Shown piece by piece: positions 34,271 to 46,542 of a DNA stretch of 64,000 nucleotides (the stretch's first letter is position 1; each line of letters opens with the position of its first letter). This DNA is from Falciphora oryzae. Lineage: Eukaryota > Ascomycota > Sordariomycetes > Magnaporthales > Magnaporthaceae. The position numbers and the translations under genes are program-made. Under the pieces are notes generated by a model. That model saw nothing but the letters and a program-made list of their open reading frames with translations, made no database searches and was not told the origin of the DNA. The stretch covers positions 6,756-70,755 of the forward strand of contig JNVV01000089.1 in the NCBI GenBank assembly GCA_000733355.1, read 5' to 3'.

Positions 34271-36942
34271 AAACTAAAAGGGAACCCGGTTATCCCCGCA
34301 CCGACGTTCCGTAACGATTAAATACGCACAGCCCCTGCGTTCGTTATTAAAGGAACCGTTAGCTTTTCCAACGGCGGCCCGAAAGTTAAAGTCGAGGTCG
34401 GTTTAAATACGTTCGCTAAAGTTAATACCGTTTTTATCACCTTTTGCAAATCCCTAGGCTATAAGCTATGCAGCCGTTTTAAACACGATTATTAATCCCT
34501 TACTTTCGCCGCCGCAAGCGATTAGGGCGTTAAAACTTATGGTATTTACTATTTACGATTAAGCCTTTATAACTAAAATGGCATTCCGGTGGAAGTTATC
34601 CGGCCATTCCTCGCTATTAAACGAAATTTAGCAAACGCCCCTATTTTTATAGGCATGCCACTAATGCGGGAACTGGCTATAAACCTCCACCCGGCTAAAA
34701 GCACCTGGTGTTTTAACCAACGTCCTCGCATTTATTAACTATCCGCATACCATTTCCAAAAAAAGCTTTTAAACTAAAAATCGCGTATTTGTTTGTTCCT
34801 TTCGCTTTAACCCTTTTATCGGCAGCACCGGGGAGGACGACCTTTTTAAGGACCGTTTAAACGAACCGCCAAATTTAAAAAACGTCCTTGTAAGTTTACG
34901 GATAAGTTACTTTAACGTATTCGACGTCCGCAAAAGGAAAATGCTTTTAAAGCATGGCTACGGTAACCATGCCATCGATTTGCTTCCGGGCAAAAAGCCC
35001 CCGTAAAAGCAAATTTACCATTTATTTCCAGCTAAATCGACGGCATTCCAGAAGTACCTTACCGATACCCTCGCACAAAGCATTATCCGCAAGTTATAGT
35101 TACTAACAAAAGCCCTTATTATTTTCGTCCCGAAAAAAAACGGCACGTTACGATTATGCGTTAACTATCGAGGATTTAACGATATTACTATCAAAAATAA
35201 AGCACCGCTTCCGTTAATCGGAAAAATGCTCAACCGTTTAAACGGTACCAAGTGCTTGTTTAAAATCGACCTCGTTAATACGTATTACCAATTTCGCATT
35301 AAAAAGGGGGACGAATGGAAAACCGCGTTCCGTATTAAGTACGGGCATTACGAGTACCTCGTGCTACCGTTCGGATTTACTAACGCCCCGGCATCGTTCC
35401 AAACCTATATCAATAAAGCCCTACGGGGCCTAATGGACGATTTCGTTATCGTTTATTTAAACGATATCCTTATTTACTCTAGTAGTAAAAAGGAGCATTA
35501 GCACTACCTAAAGCTGGTTTTGGATCGACTTCGTAGCTTTAAGCTTTATGCCAATCCTAAAAAGTGCACCTTTTTCCAGCAAGAACTTAAGTTCCTAGGT
35601 TTTATCGTTAACACCGAAAGGCTTAAAATGGATCCTGCGCGTGTTTAGGTCGTCCGCAAATGGATCGACTACCCATTTCGTACGTATAAAGACATCCAGG
35701 TTTTTATGGGATTTTGCAACTTTTATTAACGGTTTATCTACGGCTTTTCCCGCATGGCGAAACCTTTGCACGACCTATTGCAAGAAATGAAAAACGGACG
35801 CAAGCTAAACCAAATAGGCCATTATTAGCAGGAGCCCTAACAGCAGGCATTTAAGGACCTAATTAACGCGTTTATAACCGCACCAATGCTGCGGCATTAC
35901 GACCCGACTTTACCATTACGGGTTGAAACGGACGCTTTTAATTTTGCTATAGCAGGCATTTTATCGCAAAAGCACGACGGTTAGTGGCACCCTATAGCCT
36001 ACTGGTCCTAAAAGTTTAAAGGTGCCGAAATTCGGTATTTTGTGTACGATAAGGAACTTTTCGCAATAGTGGGAAGTTTTTGCCATTAGCGATATTACCT
36101 TAAAAAGGCGCAAGCCACGGAGGTGTTTTCGGATTATAAAAACCTTAAGGCTTTTATAAAGCAAAAGCGTTTAAACGGACGATAGGTACGCTAGCTATTG
36201 CAGTTAGTACTTTACGATTTCGAAATTAAATATCGGCTAAGGTTTTTAAACCCAGCCGACGTTCCGTTTCGTCGGCCGGATTATATGGACGGTCGCGAAA
36301 AAGGATAGGAAACTTTTATTAAAAAACTTTTGCTAACGCTATCTAATAAAATAGGTCGGGAACAAAACGTGTTTGTTTATAAGCAGTACGCAAAAAACAC
36401 TGCCGAAGGAGCGTCGCTTAATAAACCTCCCTAGCTAGTAAGCGCAAAAAGCGCACCTAACGAGCGATCCCTTAGAAATTTTATTTTTAACCGGCGAAGC
36501 GAGCGGGATAGCGTACGTTTAGCATAACTTACGTTAGCCGACGATCCAAACGCCTTTAAGGTTATCCATGCCTTACAAATGCAATTTGTTATTCGTTAAA
36601 AGGCACGCACTGCTTTAGATTAGCTTAAAAGCAGCGTAACTACGGATTCCCCGGAAGAGATCCCAACGCCGCTAAGGAAATGGATTGGGAACGTATAAAA
36701 GCGGGATCCGGCGAGCATAAATTTGCTTAAAAAGCTAACAGTAATTAAGAAGCCCCGCCTGGCAGTATTTGACGTGAAATATATCGTACCGTACCGAGAT
36801 ATTGCGATAACGATTTGGTAGCAAAGAGCATCGTGCTTTTACCTAGCTAACGGTAACGAGTTAATTTTCCGGGGAAATTAGGTTTATATCCCTGCAGACG
36901 AGGCTTTAAGGACCGAAATCTTAAAACAGTTTTACGACTTCC
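34271..36942 (+). pseudogene. Element A pol, part 1: protease, RT, RNase H, start of integrase
   Basis: Protease region with VEVGLNTFAKVNTV near 34,400. RT at 35,150-35,640, including MLNRLNGTKCLFKIDLVNTY, LPFGFTNAPASFQTYINKAL and [12 protein letters not shown]. RNase H at about 35,905-36,290 with VYDKELFAIVGSF. The integrase zinc domain begins at about 36,900 and is cut by the LINE at 36,942 within LKQFYDF. In-frame stops are frequent. Confidence 0.88.
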
Positions 36943-37096
36943 AAAAAAAAAACGCTGGTTGGACCTTTGCAGACGCGCATCCGGTCAGCCCTTCGAAATA
37001 ATCCAAATCTGACTTCAGAACCGGAATCCACGTATCCGACTCCCCCCCGAGCCGATGCCGCAGGCGGCGCGCGCCGGCGGCGCGGGGTTGGAATCG

Positions 37097-38422
37097 ATGG
37101 AAGTCGATTCTGGCCTCGCGGCTAGCCGACACGCATTCGCGAACGACCCGCCCGACGCGCCTCAGGGCGCGTCGGGAAGCAGGACCTCCCCCGACCCGGG
37201 ACCGCATCGCAACCGCTAGGAAACTAACCTGTTGGAAATCAAAGACAAGCTGGAGCCCCTTGTGATTCGTGGCAAGTTGCCGGAAGTCCTGCAGCTGATC
37301 AGAGAGCTGATCAACACCGAAACCGAAGCGGTGGCGGCGCGCCAACGCGACGCAGCCAAAGACGGACCGATCATAACAAAGACCCTCGAAACATTTAAAA
37401 TCGACATTCTTACCGAAGTAAAAAACGCCCTCGCCGGTAACAGCAAAAAGTCCTACGCCGCCGCAGCGTCCCACGGGCTAGCGCCCGGGGGACGGAGCGC
37501 ACCCGAACCGAACCCCCTCCGATAGAACACCTTCCACCCCCCACCCCGATTTATCCCGGCCAAATTGGAGCGAAAAGTTACGATCGCCGTAGGAGAAATG
37601 CCCCCTCCGCTGAGGGGCAGATCATACGAAAAGATACTGCAAGCGGTCCGGACCCACGTCGGGGACGGACCGAGGGGCATACGCACCCTACCGAGCGGTG
37701 ACGTGGTGGTTACATTTACGAACAGCGCGGAGGAATACAAAAAAAGGACGGCGTGGATTAAAGCCGTATTCGGGGACTAGGCCCAGCTTCGGGAACGAAC
37801 CGTAAACGTGGTGATTCGAGGCTTTAAAATGGAAACTTTCCCTACGGACCCGGAAGAACTAACGACAGCCCTAAACGCCGAAAATAAAAACGCGAACATA
37901 CGGTCGGTTCACGTTTGGCCCCCGAGGAACAACATAGGATACGCGATCGTGCTGGCCAGAATCGGGAACGCGTTGGCAGCGGACCTATGCTGCATATAAG
38001 GAGTTGCATACCGGGCGGAAATCCACAATTGCGAACCATACGCTCTAAAGTCGAAGGCAACCCAATGCTTTAACTACTACCAGTAGGGACACAGACAGAA
38101 GTTTTGCTATAAACCGAGCCGGTGCCTTTATTGCGCCGGGCCGAAGCACTAAGGAGGCGAGACGGAGTGCGCGGCGCACCCCAGATAAGCGGCGGAGAGG
38201 CCGAAGTGCGTGAACTGCGACGGACCGCACCCGGCGTTCCGCCGGAGCTGCGGCACCGCGCAACAAGCAATTGAGAGAGCTAGGGAGGCGTATAAGAACA
38301 GGCCAAGGAGGTTCGCCCTGGAAGCCGGAGGGTTCAGGGCCAGCCAAACGACGAACATCCCGCTGTTCCAAAACCGCATGATAGCCGGCATCGGAGCGGG
38401 AGCGAACCCCAATAAAAGATAA
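37097..38422 (+). pseudogene. LINE ORF1, gag-like with CCHC knuckles
   Basis: A single frame of 441 codons from MEVDSGLAASRHAF. It has a helical region (LLEIKDKLEPLVIRGKLPEV), an RRM-like middle (ERTVNVVIRGFKM, ANIRSVHVWPPRNN) and a cysteine-rich end with three knuckle-like clusters (CFNYYQ*GH, CLYCAGPKH, CVNCDGPHPAFRRSC). The second Cys of the first knuckle is Tyr (TGC to TAC). Stops occur at several Gln/Trp positions. ORF1 proteins bind the LINE RNA. Confidence 0.88.
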
Positions 38423-38739
38423 AGAACAGACGGAGAAAAAGAGATAACACCGACGCCAATAGGAAGACGACCGGTGGGGAGACCCCCGGGATCGATATCA
38501 CTAAGGGGCCGGACATTTACCAGGCCGCCACCGGCGGCGGGCGCCCGGTATCAGCAAACCACAATAAAAACGGGGGTTAGAAATAGCTCCCCGTTATCGA
38601 GGCCCCCAGTAACTACGGACGAATAAATACAGGCGGCCACGGCAAAACAGATGAACCTCCCCCCCTCCTCATCCGAACCGACCCCGACCATAACGAGCGC
38701 AATCACCTTTAAAAGCCAGCAACAAACCGCCGAATCCAT

Positions 38740-41700
38740 ATGGTAATTTCTATACTATATTGGAACATGGGGAAGGGTAGCAGCCGGGAAAATACCCCCC
38801 TTTTCAGCAGAAAACAGTACGACATAATCGCCATCCAGGAACCGGAGCTGGATAGGTACGGAAACTTTAAAAAGCCAGCAGGCTGCCAGTACGAAATAGT
38901 ATACCACCAAGCGAACATAAGGTCCAACGCGGCGTTATACGTACACCAAAAACTTGACCCCGCTTCGTGGTCGAGCCGGAGCGGATATAACTGGGCAGCA
39001 ATTACACTACAATTACCAATCGGAAGCATAAACATCTATTCGATATATTCACCAAACCCCAGAACCTTAGGAGTATGGAACACACCACTTTAAAAAATTA
39101 CCACGTACCCACCCCGGCAGCACGCCGTGCTAATGGGGGATTTTAACCTCCACTACCTAATGTGGGATATATACAATAAAAAAAACGAAAAAACCGAAAC
39201 ACTCCTAGCGCTAGCGAAACGGTGGAACCTCAAACTCGCCACGCCATACGGCGAGGTTACAAAAGAACGAAAAGGGGAAAGGGAAAGCACGATAAACCAC
39301 GCCTGGGTTTCAGACTCGTTGGTCGTTTATTACGAAGGAAAAGACCTAAAAATAGGAGGGTTTAACCACCACCCACAGGTAATCAAGATCGAGATAGGGT
39401 AGGAACCGCTCCGGCAGCGCTAAACCGAAAGCTGGGTATAGAAGGAGGTCGACACCGACCCAAAGAACGACAAGAGGAAGGCTTTGTACCTCGCGGAACA
39501 ATTTATCCAAATAGGCGATATCATTATAAAGGAGGAACTAAACGAAGCCGTTGACGCGCTGATAGAATAGCTTACCAGGGTCGCAAACGAACTGGCACCG
39601 AGGCGCAAGGCGGCAACCAAATTTAAACCAGCACCCTATTGGACGACCAAACTGACGATACTGTTAAAGGAAACGAAACGGTGCCGGCGCAAATACACCC
39701 GGGACAAAACACAAGCAAGCCACAACAAATTAAAGGAAGCAAACAAGGCCTTTATTAAGGAAAAAAGGAAGGCCGCAAACGCATATTGGAGAGGGTTTAT
39801 TAAGGATATATTAAAAAATCGTAAGGCTACGTTTTGGAACGTCGAAAGGTGGGCAAAACTAAGGAGCCACCGCAGGCGAAACCCCACCAGGCTACCGGAC
39901 CTGGCCCGCCCCGGGCCAGGACTGGGGGAGGCAAATACACACGAAAAAAAAGCGAGTATCCTAGCGACCAAATTTTACCCCAACCCCCTTGCAAACCTTT
40001 CCGATATCGAAAATACATCGTTCGAAGACGAAACGTTCGAAAACGCTTTCGAAATGGACAATAGCGTGGACGAGGACGGTAGCGCGGTGCACCAGGTCCT
40101 ATCCCGGGTTAGGAATTGGAAAGCCCTAAGGCCTGACAACCTACCGAATGGACTGCTAAAAGCGTGCGGCGAACCTTGCTGGCAGGCATTATCAAAGCTG
40201 GCAAACGCCAGTTTCGAATTCGAGTATTTCCCGAAGCGGTTCCGGGAAGCACTTACGGTTGTAATCCCTAAGCCCGAAAAAACAGTTACGGAGAGGAAAA
40301 CGGCAGGGGGCTGGAGACCGATAGCACTCCTGTCCTTAATTTCGAAAGTTTTCGAAGCTATTGTGGGATAAAATATCGCTACCGAGGCGGAAGCGAGGGG
40401 ATTCCTACCCGATAGCCAGATGGGAAACAGAGCCAACCGGAGCACAGAACTGGCAATCCGACAAGTCACGGAGTCGGTAATTACAGCGTGGAACCATGGC
40501 GCTACCGCATCGTTACTGCAGCTGGACCTCTCAGGCGCCTTTGATAGCGTAAACCACGTGAGGCTTTTAGATACATTAAAAAAACAGGGGTTCCTACCAG
40601 AAACAGTGAGATGGATTAGAAGCTGGCTTACAGGGAGGACGGCACGTCTCCGGTTCGATGGAGACACGTCAGCAACAATCCCAGTCCACGCGGGAATACC
40701 TCAGGGGTCGCCCCTATCACCCATTTTATTTATCCTTTACATCGCGTCATTATATAAAAAGCTGGAAGCGATACCGGGAATTACGGTCGTTGGCTTCGCC
40801 GACGACACAAACCCTTTGGCCACAGCCGGGACCACGGCGGAAACGTGCCACCTCCTTACACGTGCGTAGGAAATATACCAAAGATGGGCAGCCAAAACAG
40901 GAATGTCTTTTAACGCAGCAAAGACGGAGCTGATCCATTTCTCCAAAACGCCGAACCCGTCCCGGGTTCGGCTAGGTGACAGCGAGGTTGCACCAAACGA
41001 ATTTGCAAAATTCCTAGGGGTTTGGCTCGACCGAAAATTGAACTTCCAGGCACACCTGGAGAAGGCTAAAGGCAAATAGGAACGACAACAGCTGGCTTTA
41101 ACCAAACTCGCGGCGGCAACGTAGGGGAGCAACCTCGCTAAAGCAAAACAACTGTACGCGGTGGTATACCGCAACGCGCTGGCGTATGGAGCAACGGCGT
41201 TCCACCTACCAACGGAGGTTAGGGGACGGCCCCGAAGCGTTATTAAAAAGCTTGCGAAAAAACAGCGGGCTTGTTTGAGGGTGGTGGCGGGGGCATACCG
41301 AGCGACATCCCTAGCGCATTTGGAAATAGAGACCTACACCCCACCCCTGGATTTATACCTGAACGAAAGGGTGCTTAATACTGAAAAAAGATAGGGAGAT
41401 ACTAGGATAACGGAAATGGTGAACAAAGCTACCGAAAGGGTAACGGAGTGGCTCCGATTTAATAGGTTCAGGCAATTTAAAAAAAGACCGCACCCACATA
41501 GCGGGATTGCGAAGAGAGAATAGGCAACAAAATGGGACAGGAACGATATAAAACCGGAACTACGCCGGCGCGAGCTAAGCTCCGAAAACAACTAGAAGCT
41601 ACGCAACAAGCACAAAAGGCATTGGAACCCAAACGTTACCCTTGAGTGGAAGCTTAAAGCGAAGTGCGCGGCTGAGACCGCTAGGAGGGCGAACCGACAC

Positions 41701-42123
41701 CGGGGCATTTGCCCCGCCAACGACGCCCAGTTTACGGAGGAAGTCCTGGAGTACCACGAAAAGCTGCCAAAAACCCACAGCTCCCTGGCAATCCAGATTC
41801 GCACAGAAAAACTAGGATTAAATGCCTTCCTTTTTAGCAGGAATATACCCGACGCGGTAACGCCCCTATGCGAGTGCGGGAGCGGGCAGAAAGAAACAGC
41901 ATGGTACGTGTTAATACAATGTGCCAAATGGGACTGGGCGCGGACCGGTACCGGTTTGGATTTGGTTTTAGGCCGAAAAGCATACTTCGAGATGTGGGAA
42001 AAAGGCGAAAGAATATACGCGATCGTATCAAAAATGATGTTTCGCACAGGGAGATTATTAGATTTCAGGGCAGCGAAAAAGCTAAAGCGCATCGAAAAGG
42101 AGAGAAAAGCGGCAACGCGATAA
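38740..42123 (+). pseudogene. LINE ORF2: AP endonuclease and reverse transcriptase
   Basis: One frame of 1,127 codons from MVISILYWNMGKGSS. Endonuclease motifs are AIQEPELDRYG (38,830s) and LMGDFNLHYLMWD (39,130s). RT spans about 40,100-40,880 with KALRPDNLPNGLLKA, LLQLDLSGAFDSVNH, AGIPQGSPLSPILFILYI and the catalytic VGFADDTN. The thumb/connection region reads KKQRACLRVVAGAYRATSLA as in Tad elements. A Cys-rich C-terminal motif (LCECGSGQKETAWYVLIQC) follows. No RNase H domain is seen. More than ten in-frame stops, mostly TAG, and no frameshift. Confidence 0.93.
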
Positions 42124-42260
42124 ACAGAACGCCACTAAGCCGGACTAGAACACTTACCGGAAGCCGTATAAAGAAAAACGCCGAACGAAAGCACCAAGAA
42201 AAAGGACAAAAGAAAAAGCAGAACCAGGATAGGGACCGAGCCGCACCAGAAACGAAGCCA

Positions 42261-43506
42261 TCACTTATCGTCGTTATTATTACCCTCGTCGTCCATATCC
42301 CGAGACATTTCATTGGCAACCTCCTTCCGGGCATCCCGAAGGTATTTATTAAAGGTATCGGGGACCTTCGACTTCTTATCGAGCATTTCGAACTGGCAAA
42401 AAAAAACGGTTAACGGGCCGGAACAAGAACGGAAAAGAAGCGAAACGAAGGGACGCACGCGGAACTTGGCACGCTCTAAAGCCAACTTCTCCATCTTCAA
42501 ACGATTAAACTGATCCCACTGGGAAACCAGGGCGGAAGCCCAGCCAAAAAAAGCCTAAGCTGGAGGAACCATGTTGCCGGACGGGGACCGGACCAAAGCA
42601 GAGCTACCACCGGCAACGGAGGAAAGGACATTGCCCAAACCGACAGGAAACGGAAAGGGACGGGAAGAACCCGAACCAGAGGGGACACCGGAACGTTTGC
42701 CAAGGTCCTTCGCAGCGCGCGAATAGGCGGCGATGGCGTCAACTAGGACGCTGTAAGCTTTCTATTACAAACAAACAACCAAGGTTAGCTAAGGGAACGC
42801 CGGAATTAGGGCGGAACAAAGGCGGGACAAACCCAAGCACGAGTCTCCTCGGCGGGAAACGCGACGTCGAAAGCAGCCTTATCCTTAGGCAGGACAAAGA
42901 TATACTTGGTATGCGCTTTAAGCACATAAGCGACGGCCTCCTCGGTTCCAACGGGAGGCTACCGGGTCGTAAGCGAAACGGAATCGGGAAAAAAAGGGAA
43001 TGGAGGAGGAAAACTCACCTACTGGCAGGAGCCGCGAAAAGCGCTGCAAAAAGCGCAGGTTAAACCCTTAGTATCTACGAAAAGAAGGTCAGCACCGAGC
43101 AGGGAACGGAGCGGAAAAGGGACGCACTCGACCGGTAGCTGCAGGCCCGGATGGCGCCGGCACCTTCGGTGCCGTTCGCCAAACGCTAAAGGCAACTAAC
43201 ACAAATGGTAACTTTGGGATTGAGAGAAAAGTCAGCAAAACGACGGGGAAAAGAGCCGGAGGAGGAGCGGCAACGTACGACTTCAGCTGCGAGTATAAGA
43301 CGTGACCTAAGGGAACCTTTAAAGCGGCGCTGTATTCTACCTAATGGTAGAGGCGATACGGCTACAAAATAACGGAGTTAGCGAAAGGAGCGCAAGCGTA
43401 AATGAAGCGGGAGAGGAACGCTTACGGCTTTAAGGCGAGGATTGACGGATTCGGGGACCTCGTCGCCGCCGTCGTTTTGACGCGGAGAAACAGGCGCGGC
43501 AGACAT
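42261..43506 (-). pseudogene. Antisense, apparently spliced coding region inside the LINE 3' part
   Basis: On the minus strand, coding-like sequence runs convergent to ORF2 and ends 140 bp from it. It begins MSAAPVSPRQNDGGDEVPES at 43,506. Later segments read GADLLFVDTKGLTCAFCSAF (Cys-rich), then TEEAVAYVLKAHTKYIFVLP and KDKAAFDVAFPAEETRAWVC. After a probable intron (branch-like GCTAAC, end AATAG near 42,760) come VLVDAIAAYSRAAKDLGKRS, ALVSQWDQFNRLKMEKLALE and DKKSKVPDTFNKYLRDARKE, ending in an acidic tail and stop at 42,261. Scattered stops fit RIP. I do not recognise the family; it could be a captured host gene or cargo of a further nested element. Confidence 0.55.
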
Positions 43507-43969
43507 AGTGGAGGAGCCGAAAGAAAAGACCGAAGCAAAGGAAATACCGGCAAAGTAAAGGCACGATCGCGTGCAGGAGAGCAGTGGCAGGTGTGGTAGT
43601 GGTAGTGGTAGTAAAGGTGAAAAAGAAAGGAAGGGAAAGAAAAAGACCTGGAGGAAGGAGGCCTATTTGTAGGCAGGGAAAGCGGGGCGGCACCGGGCCG
43701 CAAAAGGAAAGTGGAAAAAAGGTGACAGATCCGGAAGGCACGACCAACACCGTCGATAACACAGCGAAAAGCCACACCGGGCCCGAAACCCACGAGGACA
43801 AAAACAATAGCGTAACACAAAGCAAGCCACAAAGCCGGAACCGACCCGCAACCACGGAAGAGACCTCCCGAGGTGGAACCAAAAGCACCGTCCAGGAACC
43901 GGCCACTTCGGCCGAGGAAGGTGATTCACCCCGAATCACAAACACAACAAACACACCGGGAAGCAAAAG

Positions 43970-44304
43970 CGGGCCGCCAGCGGCCCGGTTACCTCGGGGC
44001 AACAGCTGTCAACCAATAAAGGGACAGCCCCAATAGCGCCGCCTCGCCCGGAGGAAAGGGCGAGGCGGTAACGCCCCGGCCGCGGCACGATTTCCTTACG
44101 TCACTACATCACAATCACCCTTTTCCTTAAATCTACCTTTTTCCTTAAGTCACCCACAATCACAAGGACGCTCTCGCGCAAAGACCCTTAAAAAGCAGGC
44201 GTGGGAAGAAAAGCAGACGGCAGCACTGTTCAACACAGGAAGCACCGTATACGAAGAGCAGACATGGTTTTTCCGCCCAGGAGGCGGGCCGCTAGCGACC
44301 CGCC
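43970..44304 (+). other. Three strong hairpins near the LINE 3' end
   Basis: Perfect 8-bp stem at 43,970-43,987 with 2-base loop (CGGGCCGC/GCGGCCCG). An 11-bp stem at 44,039-44,068 with 8-base loop (CCGCCTCGCCC/GGGCGAGGCGG). A 6-bp stem GGCGGG/CCCGCC at 44,283-44,304 enclosing the palindrome CGCTAGCG. They lie in the last 400 bp of the LINE and survive in an otherwise mutated tract. Confidence 0.6.
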
Positions 44305-44392
44305 GCCAAAGGTTTTTACATATACACTAGAAGAGGGACCGAGGTCTAATTAGACAGAACGGAGTATAACTAAATAAAGTTTTACGACTTCC

Positions 44393-45140
44393 TAGGAACC
44401 GGTTACTAGGGCGTAGCTAAAATTTTAAATTTTATCCAGCGCTTTTTTTAATGGGATGGAGTTAAGGGGGATATTACGGCATATGTAGCATCGTGCCTTT
44501 AATGCTAAAGGAAAGCGATTTATCGTTATAAGCTTTACGGTAAATTTAAACCCCTACTACCGCTAAAAAACGGGCAGTTTATAAAAAAAATCTCTTTAGA
44601 TTAGGTAACCGGCCTACCTAAAAGCAGGACGGCGGGTGGTTAGGTTTTTAACGCGATTTTCGTCGTCGTGTGCCGATTAACCAAATACGTGGTCCTTATC
44701 CCTACACGAGCTAACATAAGTGCAAAATAGTTCGCAAAACTGTTTTTCGAACGTATCGAATGCGTATTCGGTACCCCCAAAAGCATCGTTAGCGATCGCG
44801 ATAGCCGCATTACTAATAGCTTTTAAGAAAAAGTATATAAGCACCAAATCATTAAAAGACGTATGTCGACCGCTTATTATCCTTAAACGGACGGGCAAAC
44901 GGAAATCCTTAACCGCGTTATCAAAAACTACCTCCGCAACTATTACGCCGGTTCGGAAAACTCCTGGGTATTATTACTACCGTTAGCAGCTTACGCTTAC
45001 AATAATAGTAAAAACTTTATTACAAAGCATTCGCCGTTCTATTTCCTGTACGGATCGGATTGCGAGATGCGGATTGATATCGCGGATAATATCCCTAAAG
45101 GGAGGGTACCCGCAGCAAAAAACCGCATCGAACAACTTTA
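44393..45140 (+). pseudogene. Element A integrase, part 2 (between LINE and solo LTR)
   Basis: Resumes after the LINE with integrase zinc-domain sequence, then the core (KSIVSDRDSRITNSF region near 44,780) and CEMRIDIADNIPKGRVPAAK at about 45,065-45,125. It is cut at 45,140 by the solo LTR. Numerous stops. Confidence 0.85.
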
Positions 45141-45667
45141 TGTAACACCCCACACAGAACCATGGCCAGCAGCCGCAGGGGACGCCACCGGTGACCACAA
45201 GGGAGGCCTCCGGGTGGTAGCCGGAGGGGCGCAAGCCCTGACGGATGTGCGGATCAGGAGAGTTTAACTTTGCGACACGCGCGCCGATCAGCCCCCGCAG
45301 ATCAGCCCGGCCCGGAACCCTAAGAGGGACGAAACACATCCGGCTCCGACGGACGCCGCGGAGGAGGCAGTGTGCCGATAACAACCGAAAGGCAGGCCCC
45401 GACGGACGCCACGGAGGAGGAGGCGCGCCGACGACAGCCGAAGGACGGACGGAGGGCTAGAGCATAAGGAGGGCCCGAGAGACCCCCTGTGAAGGAGGTT
45501 GGGAGGGCAAGCTATCGTTTCTGTTTCTACCTACACCATAAACTTGTTGAGCCCTGCACGAATACAACTGTTAAGCTGCTGAACCTCTGAGACCTCCTTG
45601 CGAGAACCCCCCTTTTCCAGGCCTGACACTACTGTAGCTGGCTATAGTAGGGCCAAGGCCTGTTACA
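45141..45667 (+). repeat. Solo type-1 LTR (527 bp) inside element A
   Basis: Complete LTR bounded by TGTAACACCCC and TGTTACA, with a perfect 5-bp duplication CTTTA (45,136-45,140 and 45,668-45,672). It is the least mutated of the three type-1 LTRs here. It is the remnant of a second, later insertion of the same family into element A, reduced to one LTR by recombination. Confidence 0.96.
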
Positions 45668-45672
45668 CTTTA

Positions 45673-46276
45673 TGCATTGCGCAAAAAGCTTAAAAAAACG
45701 TTATTATAAGCACAAAAACGGTTAGCTAAATACTATAATAAAAACCACATCCCTATACAGTTCGCAGTTGGAGATTTGGTTAAAATGTTTACGAAAAACC
45801 TGCGTTTAAAAAATAAAAAGTTAGCACCTAAATAGATCGGTCCCTTCCGGATTACCGAACGCATAAGCCAGCAAGCCTACCGTTTAGCATTTCCCGAGCA
45901 TTACCGCCGTTTTTACAACGTTATTCCCGTGTAATACCTCAAGCGGTATATTGCTAGAGAATAAGAAAACAAAGCGCCGCTACCTATGCTAAAATACGAG
46001 AACGACCAAAAGGAATGGAAAGTTAAAAAAGTACGAAATAAAGGACGGATCCGAGGCAAAAAGTACTACTTGGTTAAGTGGAAGAATTAGCCGGCAGAGT
46101 ACAACATTTGGGAGCCCGAAAAACACCTTCGCGGCGCACCCACGAAAATACGAGCCTTCTAAAGGGCCCGGAATAAAAGGAACCGAAAGATCCGCGAATT
46201 TTAGGACGTGGAACCAAGCAATAAAAAAAAGGGACACCTGAAATCGCCAAATTGGTTATCCTTTTTCAAAGGTTTT
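45673..46276 (+). pseudogene. Element A integrase C-terminus and chromodomain
   Basis: Continues the integrase frame (NLRLKNKKLAP, PFRITERISQQAYRLAF) into the chromodomain at about 46,015-46,140 (GRIRGKKYYLVKWKN, YNIWEPEKHLRGAPT) and the C-terminal tail. The tail is interrupted at 46,276 by the 266-bp solo LTR. Confidence 0.85.
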
Positions 46277-46542
46277 TGTCGGATTGTCAGCACTTTGCGC
46301 AGGCAACAAGAGGGGCCAGAGGGTCCCGGAGCACGGGACCCTCGGGGGCCCGGTGCCAGGGGTCAGGAAAAGGCCCTTTCTCTGCTCCCAGACGTGTATA
46401 TAAGGAGGTCGAGCCCTCCTTCCTTTACAGATAGATTCTTTCCCTTCTTCATGCACAATAGAGACCCTTCTACAGATCGTACGATCATTGTTCATCACCT
46501 ACGGAGAGCTCCGCGCCTACAGGAGTACCACTCCTACCAACA
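46277..46542 (+). repeat. Solo LTR of another family, 266 bp, unmutated-looking
   Basis: Starts TGTCGGATTGTCAGC and ends TCCTACCAACA, flanked by a perfect 5-bp duplication GTTTT (46,272-46,276 and 46,543-46,547). Contains a TATA box (GTGTATATAAGG) and a hairpin on GGGTCCCG/CGGGACCC. It is GC-rich within an AT-rich host, so it is probably the youngest insertion in the nest. Orientation is inferred from the TATA box. Confidence 0.9.

Larger units (their letters stand above)
36943..44377 (+). mobile_element. Tad-like non-LTR retrotransposon (LINE), 7.4 kb
   Basis: Flanked by a perfect 15-bp duplication AGTTTTACGACTTCC (36,928-36,942 and 44,378-44,392), the hallmark of target-primed reverse transcription. 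Removing it rejoins the integrase frame of element A. It has ORF1 (CCHC gag-like) and ORF2 (AP-type endonuclease plus RT) in the order seen in the Tad1 clade. It begins with a short A run and ends TAACTAAATAA with no long poly-A. The 2.25 kb after ORF2 is unusual and includes an antisense coding region. Confidence 0.95.

Noticed and set aside
43430..44002. 190-codon minus-strand frame inside the LINE
   Set aside because: It is in a different frame from the coherent antisense coding segments and consists of low-complexity hydrophobic and arginine tracts, so I treat it as a shadow frame.
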